A stretch of DNA of 64,000 bases, taken from positions 18,525,905 to 18,589,904 of the forward strand of contig OZ024784.1 of NCBI GenBank assembly GCA_964017065.1, written 5' to 3'. Position numbers and translations under genes: made by a program. This document shows, piece after piece, positions 26,009 through 39,000 of this stretch. The first letter of the stretch is position 1, and every line of letters begins with the position of its first letter. The notes under the pieces were generated by a model. That model did no database searches. It was not told the origin of the DNA and saw only the letters and a list, made by a program, of their open reading frames with translations. The DNA is from Haliclona indistincta (taxonomy: Eukaryota > Porifera > Demospongiae > Haplosclerida > Chalinidae).

Positions 26009-29000
26009 TTAGTTTGTAGTCTCTGCTTCCGACACGGCTTTACTTGTGTCTGCTTTCTTCACTCTTTTACTAGTTCTTCTCACTTTCTTGGCTCCTTTAC
26101 TAGTCTCTTTCTCCACTCCTGCTGCTTTCTTGGCTCCTTTACTAGTCTCTTTCTTGGCTCCTGCTGCTTTCTTTACTCCTTTTTCACTTTCTTCCTTTTG
26201 TTTCTTCACTTTTTTCTCTGCACCAGGAGGAATCAGTGTGGATGACTCAATTCTTTCTACATTTTCCTGCTCCTCCTCTTCGATTCTCTAAGAGGAAAGG
26301 ACAGTGCTACACACCAGCAGAATAATATGATTTTACATACGTCTAGTTCCTCCAGAAAAGCATCAAGATCTTCTGTCCAAAGTACTGCAGAAGTTTTAGT
26401 TTGAAGCATTGCAAGTTCTTTGCTCTATAACAGAACAATGGATACATTGACTATAATTAGTAGCTATTCCATGTGTGCATTCTCGCACCAGTTTAATACC
26501 TTCTTATCTGCCTTATTTAAAAGATCTTGTTCTTTTTCTTCAGTCAAACTGGATATCTCCATAGACAGCAGGTACCTATAGTCATCACCCTCCTCCTCGT
26601 ACTGCTCACGGTCGGCGAGGTATGATCGTCTCCATGTTTTCACTGGATCACTCGGAAATTCACGAGCCTTAAGCTGCTCTATCACCTGTGCTGTCTTTGT
26701 TCTTTCTGTGAAATCACAATAGCAACACAATGTAACCATGACAACACACAAACACTGACCAATCACAATCTTTCCCTCTATTTTCTCCTTGATGAATCGT
26801 GCCTGGCTGTTCAGTCTGTTGGACTCGGCCTGCAGCTGGGCCTCAATCCACTGTTTTCTGCGCTGGTACATATCAAGCCTCACTGAGTAGAACTCTGTCA
26901 GTATCTCCAGCTCATCACTATACTTGTGAAGACAGCCATCCTTATTAAACAGCACCTGAAATGAGCAAGAAGCATGGTTGGCTGTCTATTCTCAACTTAA
27001 CCCAAGCAGCAGTCACTCACCATGTTACTGGTACTTAAAGGGCTCTTCAGCTTCAATTTATTGTGGAATCCCACAGCCTCTGCTTTCTCCATACTCTTTC
27101 TAGGCATCCTTACCACAAACCTCACTGTAGTATCAGTGTATAACTCCTTGTACTCACTAGAAAGAGAGAGAAGATAGATAGAGAGAAAGAGAGATCACTA
27201 TTTACACATCCACAACCGTCTTATTAGGAACTAGAAGCACTGTACAATGGCAAATCTGCTGCTCAACATTTCCTATCGCAAGCTACTTTTACTATCTATA
27301 AACATGTCACAAGCTTACGTGATGAACGGCTTTGCTTGTTTGGATCCATGTAGCAATGGTTCCAGAACATTCTCCTTGTATCCTTGGGTCCACGTGTGTA
27401 TGGGCAGCTCACTAATCTCTACGGTAGTGTCGTTGATGCGAGATATGTTACCATATGATGTGTATTTTTGGGGCCCAGTCTGAACTATGGTACCAGTGAA
27501 TCCTCTGTACCACGGATGCTGTAGAAAGAGAAAAATTGTAATAATTTTTATTTGGGTGCGCATAATTTTCTAGTGTCTATATTTTAATCAGCTCCTTACC
27601 ATAGGTTTTGGTTCTAGCCCATCCATGAGTCTCTTGATATTAGCTACTATCTCTCGTGGATTATAGTTAGGAACATTGGTGGAGTACCCTGTACCAATAC
27701 CCTCACAACCATTGACTAGGACAGTTGGTATGATAGGACAATACCACTCTGGCTCAACACACTGGTTATCCTCCTTACGAACTACCAAGAGGTTTTCATC
27801 AGTTGGTATAAAGAGGCGCCGAGCCAGAGGGCTGAGCATCGTGAAAATGTACCTGTAGGGAGGGTGGTATAATACTATATTATTATACCATACTAAGTCT
27901 ATTCTGACCAATCAGATTGCGCTATTTGAGGGATATAATGGGTCATATTTCCCTCTGCGTCATGTGCCCAAGATCAGAACAGCCTTTAGCGTGGCCACAA
28001 GTAAGTTACATCACATGTTGGCGGGATATATGACCCGTTATATCCCGCCAACATGACCTACACTAGAGGGTAATTTTGGAGGATCAAATTTGCTGTCAAA
28101 ATTTAATTTGCCACCCAGCGCGCCAATTCAAGTAAAAAGCAGATTTGGAGAATTATATTATTTTGCCAAAATTCACTCCTGCCATACTGTACTAGTACCT
28201 GGAGCTTGCAGCATCCTTCCCTCCCCGTAGTCTTGTTCCAAACTGGCCCAGAGGTTGTAGGAGGTTGATGTTATTGCTGCCAACATAGTCTCTAGCAAGA
28301 TTAATGATTGTTGACATGAGAGATTGCTGTAGGGGTGTGGCAATGACATCATGACAGCAGCTAGCTGTACTCACCTCTCCATGATGGTAAGCAGCATGTG
28401 CAGCCACAAACCCAGCCAGCTGGGCTACCTTCACCTTACTCTTGTCATTTCTCTTGAAACATGTAAACATTACTTTACGCTGGCCTGGCTTTAGACCTAG
28501 GGGCGTGGTCAATGTAATAACACGTGCAGTGCTTAGTGAGGAATGCAGTCACCATCTACTACAGAAGGGATAGATCGTTCATTGTCCATATTAGAGAACA
28601 AGATGAGTTCCTTATTGATGAAATCAGAGTATGATATAGAGCTGTGCTGATGGCCGCCGGCATCATACATGAGTGACTGAAGCAGGGATAACACTACAGG
28701 TGGGTGGGGCATGTACTAACCTCTTGTAGGCCTTGCTCTCTCAGCTTATGTCTCTTCTCTAACCATTTAGTGAGCCACTCTTTGCGGTCATCAGATTGCT
28801 CCTTGCTAAAGGCCTAAAATGATACAAGCAGTGACTATATAATATAGCTACTAGCTAGAGAGTGAAGCTGACTAGTGCAATGGCCCGATCATCCTCTTCT
28901 CCAGTATAGTGAAATGGTATACGATGACGATCCATGTCTGAGAAATATTCCTTAGCCTCCTTTGATGTGCTGGTTCCTAAACCCTTATAGTAGTTCACTT

Positions 29001-32000
29001 TCCAGGTATGGGAGTGTTTAGTGGTGGCTTGCCACGACTCAAACTCTGGTAGACTAAAGAACGCTCTCTGCTGGCAGCCTTTAGTGACCTATAAATAAGA
29101 TGACATCACGATGAGTCATGAACTAGCAAGCTTGCCTTCACAATAGGAGTAATGAACTGTACTAAGAATCCTAGTCCTAATAGATCGGGCCAGTTATGAT
29201 GGATGAAGTTAATCACTAGTCCCTTGATGTGTGAACCATCTTGATCCTGATCAGCCATTATCATGATGCGTCCATATCGTAGAGTGTTCAGGGTAGAGTA
29301 CTTCATACCGTACTTTAAACCAACAATACGAATCAAATTCATGAGTTCCTCATTCTTCATAATCTGTGCATGGTTGAATATAGTGGCTCATGGATATTAG
29401 AGCTTTAAGTTAGTATACGATGAATAGGCAACAAGTTAATATACGATGAATAGGCAACAAGTTAGTATACGATGAATAGGTAACAAGTTAGTATACGATG
29501 AATAGGTAACAAGTTAATATACGATGAATAGGCAACAAGTTAATATACGATGAATAGGTAACAAGTTAGTATACGATGAATAGGCAACAAGTTAGTATAC
29601 GATGAATAGGCAACAAGTTAGTATACGATGAATAGGTAACAAGTTAGTATACGATGAATAGGCAACAAGTTAGTATACGATGAATAGGTAACAAGTTAGT
29701 ATACGATGAATAGGTAACAAGTTAGTATACGATGAATAGGTAACAAGTTAGTATACGATGAATAGGCAACAAGTTAGTATACGATGAATAGGTAACAAGT
29801 TAGTATACGATGAATAGGTAACAAGTTAGTATACGATGAATAGGTAACAAGTTAGTATACGATGAATAGGTAACAAGTTAGTATACAATGAATAGGTAAC
29901 AAGTTAGTATACGATGAATAGGTAACAAGTTAGTATACGATGAATAGGTAACAAGTTAGTATACGATGAATAGGTAACAAGTTAGTATACGATGAATAGG
30001 TAACAAGTTAATATACGATGAATAGGTAACAAGTTAGTATACGATGAATAGGTAACAAGTTAGTATACGATGAATAGGTAACAAGTTAATATACGATGAA
30101 TAGGTAACAAGTTAATATACGATGAATAGGTAACAAGTTAGTATACGATGAATAGGCAACAAGTTAGTATACGATGAATAGGTAACAAGTTAATATACGA
30201 TGAATAGGTAACAAGTTAATATACGATGAATAGGTAACAAGTTAGTATACGATGAATAGGTAACAAGTTAGTATACGATGAATAGGTAACAAGTTAGTAT
30301 ACGATGAATAGGTAACAAGTTAGTATACAATGAATAGGCAACAAGTTAATATACGATGAATAGGTAACAAGTTTTTGCTTTAGCAATTTATTTTTTCTAA
30401 TTAAGTTCGATGATACATAATGAGGCAGAAAATAAGGCAAACAATACAAAGCAGAAATAAACAACAAAAACCCAAAATGAACACACAAAAAAAAAATAAT
30501 AATAATAATAATAATAATAAAAATAAAATAAATTTAAGCAATTGTTCCTAAGATAGAAATGGCGTTCCCTCTTTGGACAGTCACAGCAAGACGGCGGAGA
30601 AGATATATAAATGACTTGGGGTCGTTAGAGGTGGCACGGATACGACGACCAAGGTCTCTCAAAAACAGCATAGATTTAGAGCCAACAACCCCCATGGTAT
30701 CAAACGCAATAGGGGAAAAACAAAGCTCTCTTTGAAGATTAGCATATTTCTTTATTTTCTTTTCTTCCGCTCTGTCCGCAACCAATCCCACATCAGTAGC
30801 AGCAGAAGGCAGGTAAGAAGGGGCAAAGGTGTCAACACAGGTAGCATCCCAAGCAAGGCACTTTCCTCTTGTCCAAGGGACCATAGTGACACCATCAGGA
30901 CGAGAGCCATTAAAGGACAGATGGGTGGGCTCAAGACGAGAAGGGATCTTTGCAGAGGTTAGAGCCCGATGGATGATGTCATTAATGGCTGAATGGCGGA
31001 AATGACGGCCCGCACTAAAGCGACAACTGAGACCATGAAGACCATTGGCTCCAACATCATCACCACAGGAGCGACAGATGTGAGGAGAACACAAGGGAAG
31101 CCCAAGGCGAAGGCCAATAGCAGTTCTGATGGTATTGTCATCCATGCGCAGGCCCAGAGAGGAAGAAGGAAAGACATCCAACCAGACCCCAGACTCTCGA
31201 GCTGAGCAGGCAAGAAGACGGACATGTGAGAGAGGGTCAGGAGCAGACTCAAGTAATGAGTCAAATACTGCTTGAGATCTGATCAAGTCCCAAGACTTCT
31301 GGGAGCATAATGAGAGAGCCGAAGGGGGAGGGCTGTTATGTGTAGAGGACCACAAAGACAAAGCCTCATCACGAAACAAGGGTGGAAGTTGTCTAAGACG
31401 GAGGGGAACAATACTCTGGACAAGGGAGACGGATGCAGCAGAGGAAGCCAAAAAGGCAGAGGGGGCAAGTTGCACAGCACTTCGAATCCCTAGTCCTCCC
31501 AACTTCACCGGGAGAGAGGCTTGTAGCCAAGCAGAATCATGAGCACTTAAGTCACAGTTGGAAACCCTACTAAGAATAGAGCAGAGAACATTGTCATACT
31601 CAAAGAGAGCTGGGACAGCAAAGCAAGGAGCAGAACGAAGGGAATAAAGGAATTTAGGAATAGCAAGTGAATATCTCAGAAGGACGAGGGCATCATGACA
31701 GTTTAGAAGGTTCAGTCTGTCACCCAAACGGCTCAAAAGGGCAGTCTTCTTCACCACAGCATCAGTAACTGAAGAGAGGTCCCCAATAGGAGAGCCAAGG
31801 AGAAAAGCATCAGAAATCTCTACCGACTTAGCGCCAGGAAGAGAAGAGAGGAGGGTGGATGTAGAAAAACCATCCAAACTGATAATTTCTGTTTTTGAAG
31901 AGTTCAGATAGAGACCAAGTTGAGGTCCATGTGTTTGAATATGAACAACATCTGACTGTAGAAGCTCAACACCACCCCCAAGAGTTCCATCGTCAAGGTA

Positions 32001-35000
32001 AAAGAAACAAAGTTCAGACTGCAACCCAGATATGAGTGAATGGATGGAAAGACAAAAGAGGAGAGGACCCAGGGGATCGCCCTGCTGTACTCCTTCAGCC
32101 GAATGGATGAGCTCAGTACCCCAGAACAGAGAGGAAGTGGAAGCGTAAGCAGAATGGACAAAACGAAACAAAGATGGACAAAGGTCTAGCACAGCCAACA
32201 ACATCTTGTCCCGACGGATTGAGTTAAAGGCGTTCTTAAAATCCAACTTCAACAAAGCAGCACCAGGGTTGAGGTTAGCAAGATAAAGTCTAGCAGCATG
32301 GACAGCCGCCTCAGCACCCCCTTGAACACCAAAACCCAACTGACGGGGAGCTAGCAGGTCACTCATTTCACTAACCACTCTGGCACTTGCAACCTTAGCC
32401 ACTAGACGACGGAGGGAGTTACCAACAGCAATGGGGCGAACACCACCATCGTTCTTCTGTAAAGCAACAAGGTTGGCACCAAAAAAGAATGGACGAACAG
32501 CAGCCGGAGTTTTGCCATCAAGAACCAGTCGAACAAAAGACACCAGAGTAGGAAGAATGACCTCACGGCATCCAACGACTGAGGGGTCACACATATCTTT
32601 TAGGTGTTGAGGACGGAGACAATCAGGGCCAGCCGCTGAATCACAGGGAAAAGAAGACAGAGCTGAAAGGACATCAGACTCTAAAACTTCAGGAGCTGAA
32701 GGACTGGAAGTGTCAACAGGAGGAATAGACGAGTCAGCAGGAGCAGGTGGGTGCCGAGATTGAAGGGCAGACAAAGTTGTGCTATCAAAAGGAGCAAACT
32801 TGTCATCCGAACAAGCTAATCTCACAGCACCATTGAAGTCACCTTCTTCAAGTTTAGAAGAAACCTTCATGGCCAAAGAGTCATCAGCATCACTAGGGCT
32901 GGAATGGTGATTGCCAGGTCTGCTGTTTTTGCTTGATTGGGGGAGAGAGCTTGGGGGGTCAGACTCGGCAGACAGCTGGGAACTAATAGCAGACACCAGA
33001 GACCACCTACGGCCACCTCGCCTAGGAGCGTGGAAGCACCTGGGAGAAAAATGGAAAAGACGAAGCCACGAGGGGACGTCGTTAGAAGTAACGACGTCCT
33101 TAAGGATACCAGCCAGTTTCTTTGCTGCCTGAAGACGAGAAGACTTGGGAATGCGTTTTATAACTTTAGTTCGACTGGGAAAACAAAGGCCAGAGTTGGA
33201 AGAAGTGGGGGGCGCCGGCTGCTCGGGTTGAGATGGCTGGGGTGGAAGGGACAGGGCACCGGCTGAGACAGGAGGCAGAGAAGAGCCCAGGCATCTTGCA
33301 CGAATGGGGCCATGGACACGAACGAGTCCAGCGTTTGTCACTGAGATGGACCGGCGGCAAACAGAACAAAAAGGGGGAGAACCAGAGATCACCTGGTGGG
33401 CCGCCATCTTACTCAATTACAGGTAACAAGTTAGTATACGATGAATAGGCAACAAGTTAGTATACAATGAATAGGCAACAAGTTAATATACGATGAATAG
33501 GTAACAAGTTAGTATACGATGAATAGGCAACAAGTTAGTATACGATGAATAGGCAACAAGTTAGTATACGATGAATAGGTAACAAGTTAGTATACGATGA
33601 ATAGGCAACAAGTTAGTATACGATGAATAGGCAACAAGTTAGTATACGATGAATAGGCAACAAGTTAGTATACAATGTTTGATCCTTGTTTTGCTTGTCC
33701 GTGTTAATCCGTATATTAGCAGGCAAGATGGCAGTTGACTACTGGCTTCTACTCACATGTATGGTATAATTCTCACTATAGTGTACCAACAGCTGATGAG
33801 TACAAGAAGCATGTTAGCAACAGTGTGTACCAGGAGACCTTGTTATTTCGAGAAAGTGCAAGACAACAAAGTTTTGAAATACGGTCCATATTGCTGTGCT
33901 TGCGGATCCAGAACAGTGTTTAACAACTGGCCTAAGCCATCCTACCATCATTGTAGACTAACGTATAGCCGGTTATTTTCATGTGGATTTAATTTTCGAA
34001 CGGCTGGTGCAGGTCAAAAATTAGATTTCGAAAAATTATTTTTGCCTATTAAAAAAATTCTATGTCGTGGCTCTGGGATGAAAATTGGATTAGACCCAGC
34101 CAAAATTTGGCTAACGAAATATTTGACCAGCGAAAAAAAAAACGGCTATACCGTACGGTATCATGGCGATTGTAGCTGAACTGCACAATTTTAGGAAAAT
34201 TCGAGCAAGAAAGTAACCAAAAATGTCTAAAACCTTCATTTAGCGAAAATTGTAACAGAGTCTTTTGAACAGTGGTTTTGCAACGAAAATAAAAGACGAG
34301 TCCAAAACACCAGAAGTGTACAGTTTTAGCAAATGCGTCAGTTGCAACCGCACGCTCATGTCATGAACACTGATAGGAGACAGCAGTTGAATGACATTTG
34401 TTTAAACTTCTGAGTCAAGTTTCTGATGTCTTTGTTTCTCTCTCGACCAAACAAAACAAGGATGGAACAATAATGATGACATCATGTAATATAAATCAAT
34501 TGGGCGTTGCCTATCCAGGTAAAGCATGGTTGACTACATGACCACACCCCTACCTGTTTGTGAGTGGCATCTTTTACATTGAGTAGTTTGCCTTTCAGTG
34601 GGAACACACCGTAGTTGTCTCTACCGACCACACTCAACCCACTGACAGCCAGTGCTTTGGCTGAGTCTCCCTCGGTCAATATCAGAGTGCAGTCAAGTGA
34701 GTTCTTGCCGCCAGCGTTGGTAGCATCATCCAGCTTGAGTATCCCTCTCAGATTGTTGCACTTGCTGACATGTTGTAGCTGTGACAGTGACTTGGCTCTG
34801 GTCCATGACATCACTCTCTCTGTTATACCACACGACAGCACCTGCATGTGTGACAATGATAATATCGAGTGATATTTCTGTTACCCTTTTGATGAAATTG
34901 TTGCCAAGCAACTCAGCAGGTTTAAGCTGTAGTGTCATGTTCTCCTTGGTCTGTGAGTCAAAGGTTGGGTTCTCTATCAGACTGTTCACAAACACCCAGA

Positions 35001-36001
35001 GATGACTCTTGATGTGTAATGGACGCAGCTCTATCCCGCCCATGTTTTTCCTCTTGGCGGCCTCCAGCAGCTTGGGGACCAACTGATCTACTATCATGTT
35101 GACATGTGTACCACCCTAGAACACCAGAGAGAGACATCAAGCATACAGCAATGACACACACACACACCTTGGTAGTAGCTATGGAGTTAACTAACATACA
35201 GCAATGACACACACACACACCTTGGTAGTAGCTATGGAGTTAACTAACATACAGCAATGACACACACACACACCTTGGTAGTAGCTATGGAGTTAACTAA
35301 CATACAGCAATGACACACACACACACCTTGGTAGTAGCTATGGAGTTAACTAACATACAGCAATGACACACACACACACACCTTGGTAGTAGCTATGGAG
35401 TTAACTAACATACAGCAATGACACACACACACACCTTGGTAGTAGCTATGGAGTTAACTAACATACAGCAATGACACACACACACACCTTGGTAGTAGCT
35501 ATGGAGTTAACTAACATACAGCAATGACACACACACACACCTTGGTAGTAGCTATGGAGTTAACAAAAGAGGATTGCTGGAATCCAGTGTCACTAGGGGT
35601 CACGCACACCTCCCAGCGATCATTCACCACTCCATGCACTAGTTTACGAGGTCCTTCTTCATCCTCTGCTCCTTCCGAGCCCTTTAGGTAGAGCTGAACA
35701 TAATCCTTGAAAGACTTGACCTGCACAAGAGCTGATAGATAAGATAAGGCGCTGTTATTATAGCTACACTTACTGGAAGCTTTTTTCCATTCAAATGTAC
35801 AGACACTCCCTTGATACACCCAGCCAGGTCATATGCCCTCCTGGTCATCAAGGAGATCACGTCCTCTGTGAGGTGGGTCATTTTGAACTTTGCCAAATCT
35901 GGTTTGAACGTTACTCGTGTGAAATCCTTAACGCTGTCAGTAATGGACACCTTGCCTGCAGTGCCCATGTTGTTCGTCCATGTCTGTGAGGAGGCCGAGA
36001 C

Positions 36002-36067
<66 letters not shown>

Positions 36068-39000
36068 GAATAATGGATGGTAGAGAGGAAAGGGACAGAC
36101 CTGCTCAAACATCTTCTTGGATTGACTACAAGATGTCTGTACATTAAACTCAGTACTGAATATATTACATAGCTTGGCTCCATAGCCATTCCTGCCTCCT
36201 GTCACTTTCTTTACATTGTCATCATAGTTTGATGAGGTCAGTAAAGTGCCAAATATCAGCTCAGGCACGTACATCTTCTCCACAGAATGCATCACTATAG
36301 GTATACCTCGACCATTGTTCCACACACTGATAACATTGCTCTCTCTTTTGGCAGCAGAGAGAGAGAGAGAGAGAGAAAGAAAGGAGATGAGCTAGGTCCC
36401 ATTGTCACTAATCACACTCTCACCGATCAACAGTGATCTTTACGGTATTTGTCTGAGGATCACGAATCTTGTTGTCGGCTGCATTGACTAGTTGTGAGAT
36501 GAACACAATAAATATTTTAGAAATGCTAAAGTGAATGTGTAAAGCATGCACATTGTGAGGATGATCAGACGTCACATTAGTGCACTAATTGTGAGGACGA
36601 TCAGACGTCACGTTAGTGCACTAATTGTGAGGACGATCAGACGTCACGTTAGTGCACTAATTGTGAGGACGATCAGACGTCACGTTAGTGCACTAATTGT
36701 GAGGACGATCAGACGTCACGTTAGTGCACTAATTGTGAGGACGATCAGACGTCACGTTAGTGCACTAATTGTGAGGACGATCAGACGTCACGTTAGTGCA
36801 CTAATTGTGAGGACGATCAGACGTCACGTTAGTGCACTAATTGTGAGGACGATCAGACGTCACGTTAGTGCACTAATTGTGAGGATGATCAGACGTCACG
36901 TTAGTGCACTAATTGTGAGGATGATCAGACGTCACGTTAGTGCACTAATTGTGAGGATGATCAGACGTCACGTTAGTGCATGAAAGTGATGATAACACTT
37001 TAAAATCCCTGTAGCTACATACAGCAGTTTTATTACTTCTTGCAAGGGTAAAGCTAGTCTAGCGTGCTATGACCCTCTCCCGCAAACGAAAAAAGGGGCG
37101 GGTCCAAGACTGCGGGAGAAGGTCTAGCCAAACTCGCAAGATAATTAGTTCATTACCCGAATTTCGGTTAACTATATTCATGGTAATTATTACGTCAACA
37201 GACGTAAATGCAATTGTCACGTGAACGCGCGCTACGACAAATGATGGCAGCGATCTGCAGGTACTGCGCTTCTACGACGATTTGCAGAAGCGGTTTGCAG
37301 CAGGCTCGTCTCCCACAGCCTACAAAGTGAATTAGGCACCCCGTGGTAATATCATAAAGACTAGAGACTTGCCATACCACGCCTGAGTCGAAGCCTCGAA
37401 GGAAGTCTCTCTTCCACCGAGAACTGCACTAACAACGTCTTTCCGAAGAGGCGCAAGATTTGATAGCCGAGAGAGAACGTGCAATTGCGTTATTGTGCCG
37501 TAGTAGCTCGTTACAGCGTGTCGATAGCATTTCTACACTATGCAAGAACGGCCGCCATGTTTATTCTGTGACAGAGTAAGTATGTTGACGTAATAATACC
37601 GTAAATAACATTACCCGAAATTCAGGTAATGAAACTAATCATCTTGCGAGTTTGGCTAGACCATAGATATTACAAGAAAAATAAAAAAAGATTTCTATCG
37701 AAATCAAAAGGATGTAGGGTTGTGAAATCTACCACTGGTCAACAATGTAAACTAACAAGGAACAAGCATGGAATGGTAACACGATTGACTTGCTAACAGA
37801 CCATAGATCCCTACATCAGTGGCTGCTGTAGTTGACTATAGCTAGTTCAGCTTGTTGCTGTTGACTGACACCTGACGTGCATTCAGCTTGTGACAGCTTA
37901 TGTACAGCCACTGATGTAGGGATCTATGGTCTGTTAGCAAGTCAATTGTGTTACCATTCCATGCTTGTTCCTTGTTAGTTTACATTGTTGACCAGTGGTA
38001 GATTTCACAACCCTACATCCTTTTGATTTCGATAGAAATCTTTTTTTATTTTTCTTGTTTGTGTCCTTTTTTCTTTTTCAGTGAAGTGCAGTTCAATATC
38101 ATGCAATTACTGTGCCATCTTTGTTTCCACCATTGGTTTGGTTTTCCTGTTGTTGATGGCTTTTCTTTATCATTAACTATTTTAAACTTGTAGCTAAATA
38201 ATTCTTATGCTGTAGATATCAGCTCGCCTACGCATGCATGAATACAGTGCATACGAGCCCCGCCCACACTTGTTTACAGCAGTTATAATTGCAGAATGGT
38301 GATTCTGCGCTTGCTAGCTTACCGTTCTTCAAAGACTCCAGACAAATACATGTATGTGTTCTCCGTGATCTATACGGCGTGGCGATACTCAATTGATCAA
38401 GCTTGTGCTTGGTCACGTGCGCTAACCACAGCTTGGTCACGTGCGTATTGCGCAATCAAATTAATGGCGTCTAACACTTAGCTGACAATGGATCACGATC
38501 GAGAAATCACTGAATTTATATCGCCGTTTCGCTAAAAACTAAGTTCAAAAGGCACATGCCAGGAGAATTTCACGACTGTTCGTGGGTGTTTTGGTCTCGG
38601 CACTGCTCACGTAAAGGTGCTAGGCGAGTGGAAGAAAGAAAGAAGAAGAAAGAAGAAAACGAAGATGACGAAACTCGATTTTCACCGTTTCCAGGTTCGT
38701 CACTTTAGTAACAATCTCGAGCAATCTCCTTGCTACTGTAAGATGGGGCAACGCCAGATAGCAGATTTAAGTGTCTTTGGACGTATAAAATTCATCACCA
38801 GGCGAAATATCAGCGTTTGAACGCTAATACATTGTATGTAGCCGCCATCTTGTTTTCTCGTTCAACCCTACATAGGGAGACACTACCGTGTCTCCCTAAT
38901 ATTGCCTACGGACTGGGATTGGACACTAGCTCACGTGAGCGCATAGTAACAATACATTTTAGGTGCTTGCACTCCGCGTTGCGCTTGACCCAAATGCCGC

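Noticed and set aside
30534..33416. Start of the retrotransposon ORF at 33416
   Set aside because: That codon is TTG; the first ATG is at 33405-33407, so the animal protein is taken to start there.
29407..33676. CRISPR-like array of 26-bp repeats
   Set aside because: The units are contiguous without spacers and lie in an animal intron; this is a minisatellite.
33757..34179. 140-codon ORF in the TOP2 intron
   Set aside because: No motif, no splice signals tying it to another exon, and composition like the surrounding intron.
35684..36325. 213-residue ORF as a separate ATPase protein
   Set aside because: It is two TOP2 exons joined by read-through of a short repeat-filled intron.
36546..36983. 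145-codon ORF with repeated VRTIRRHVSALI
   Set aside because: It is the 36-bp minisatellite read in its one open frame; no splice or homology support.
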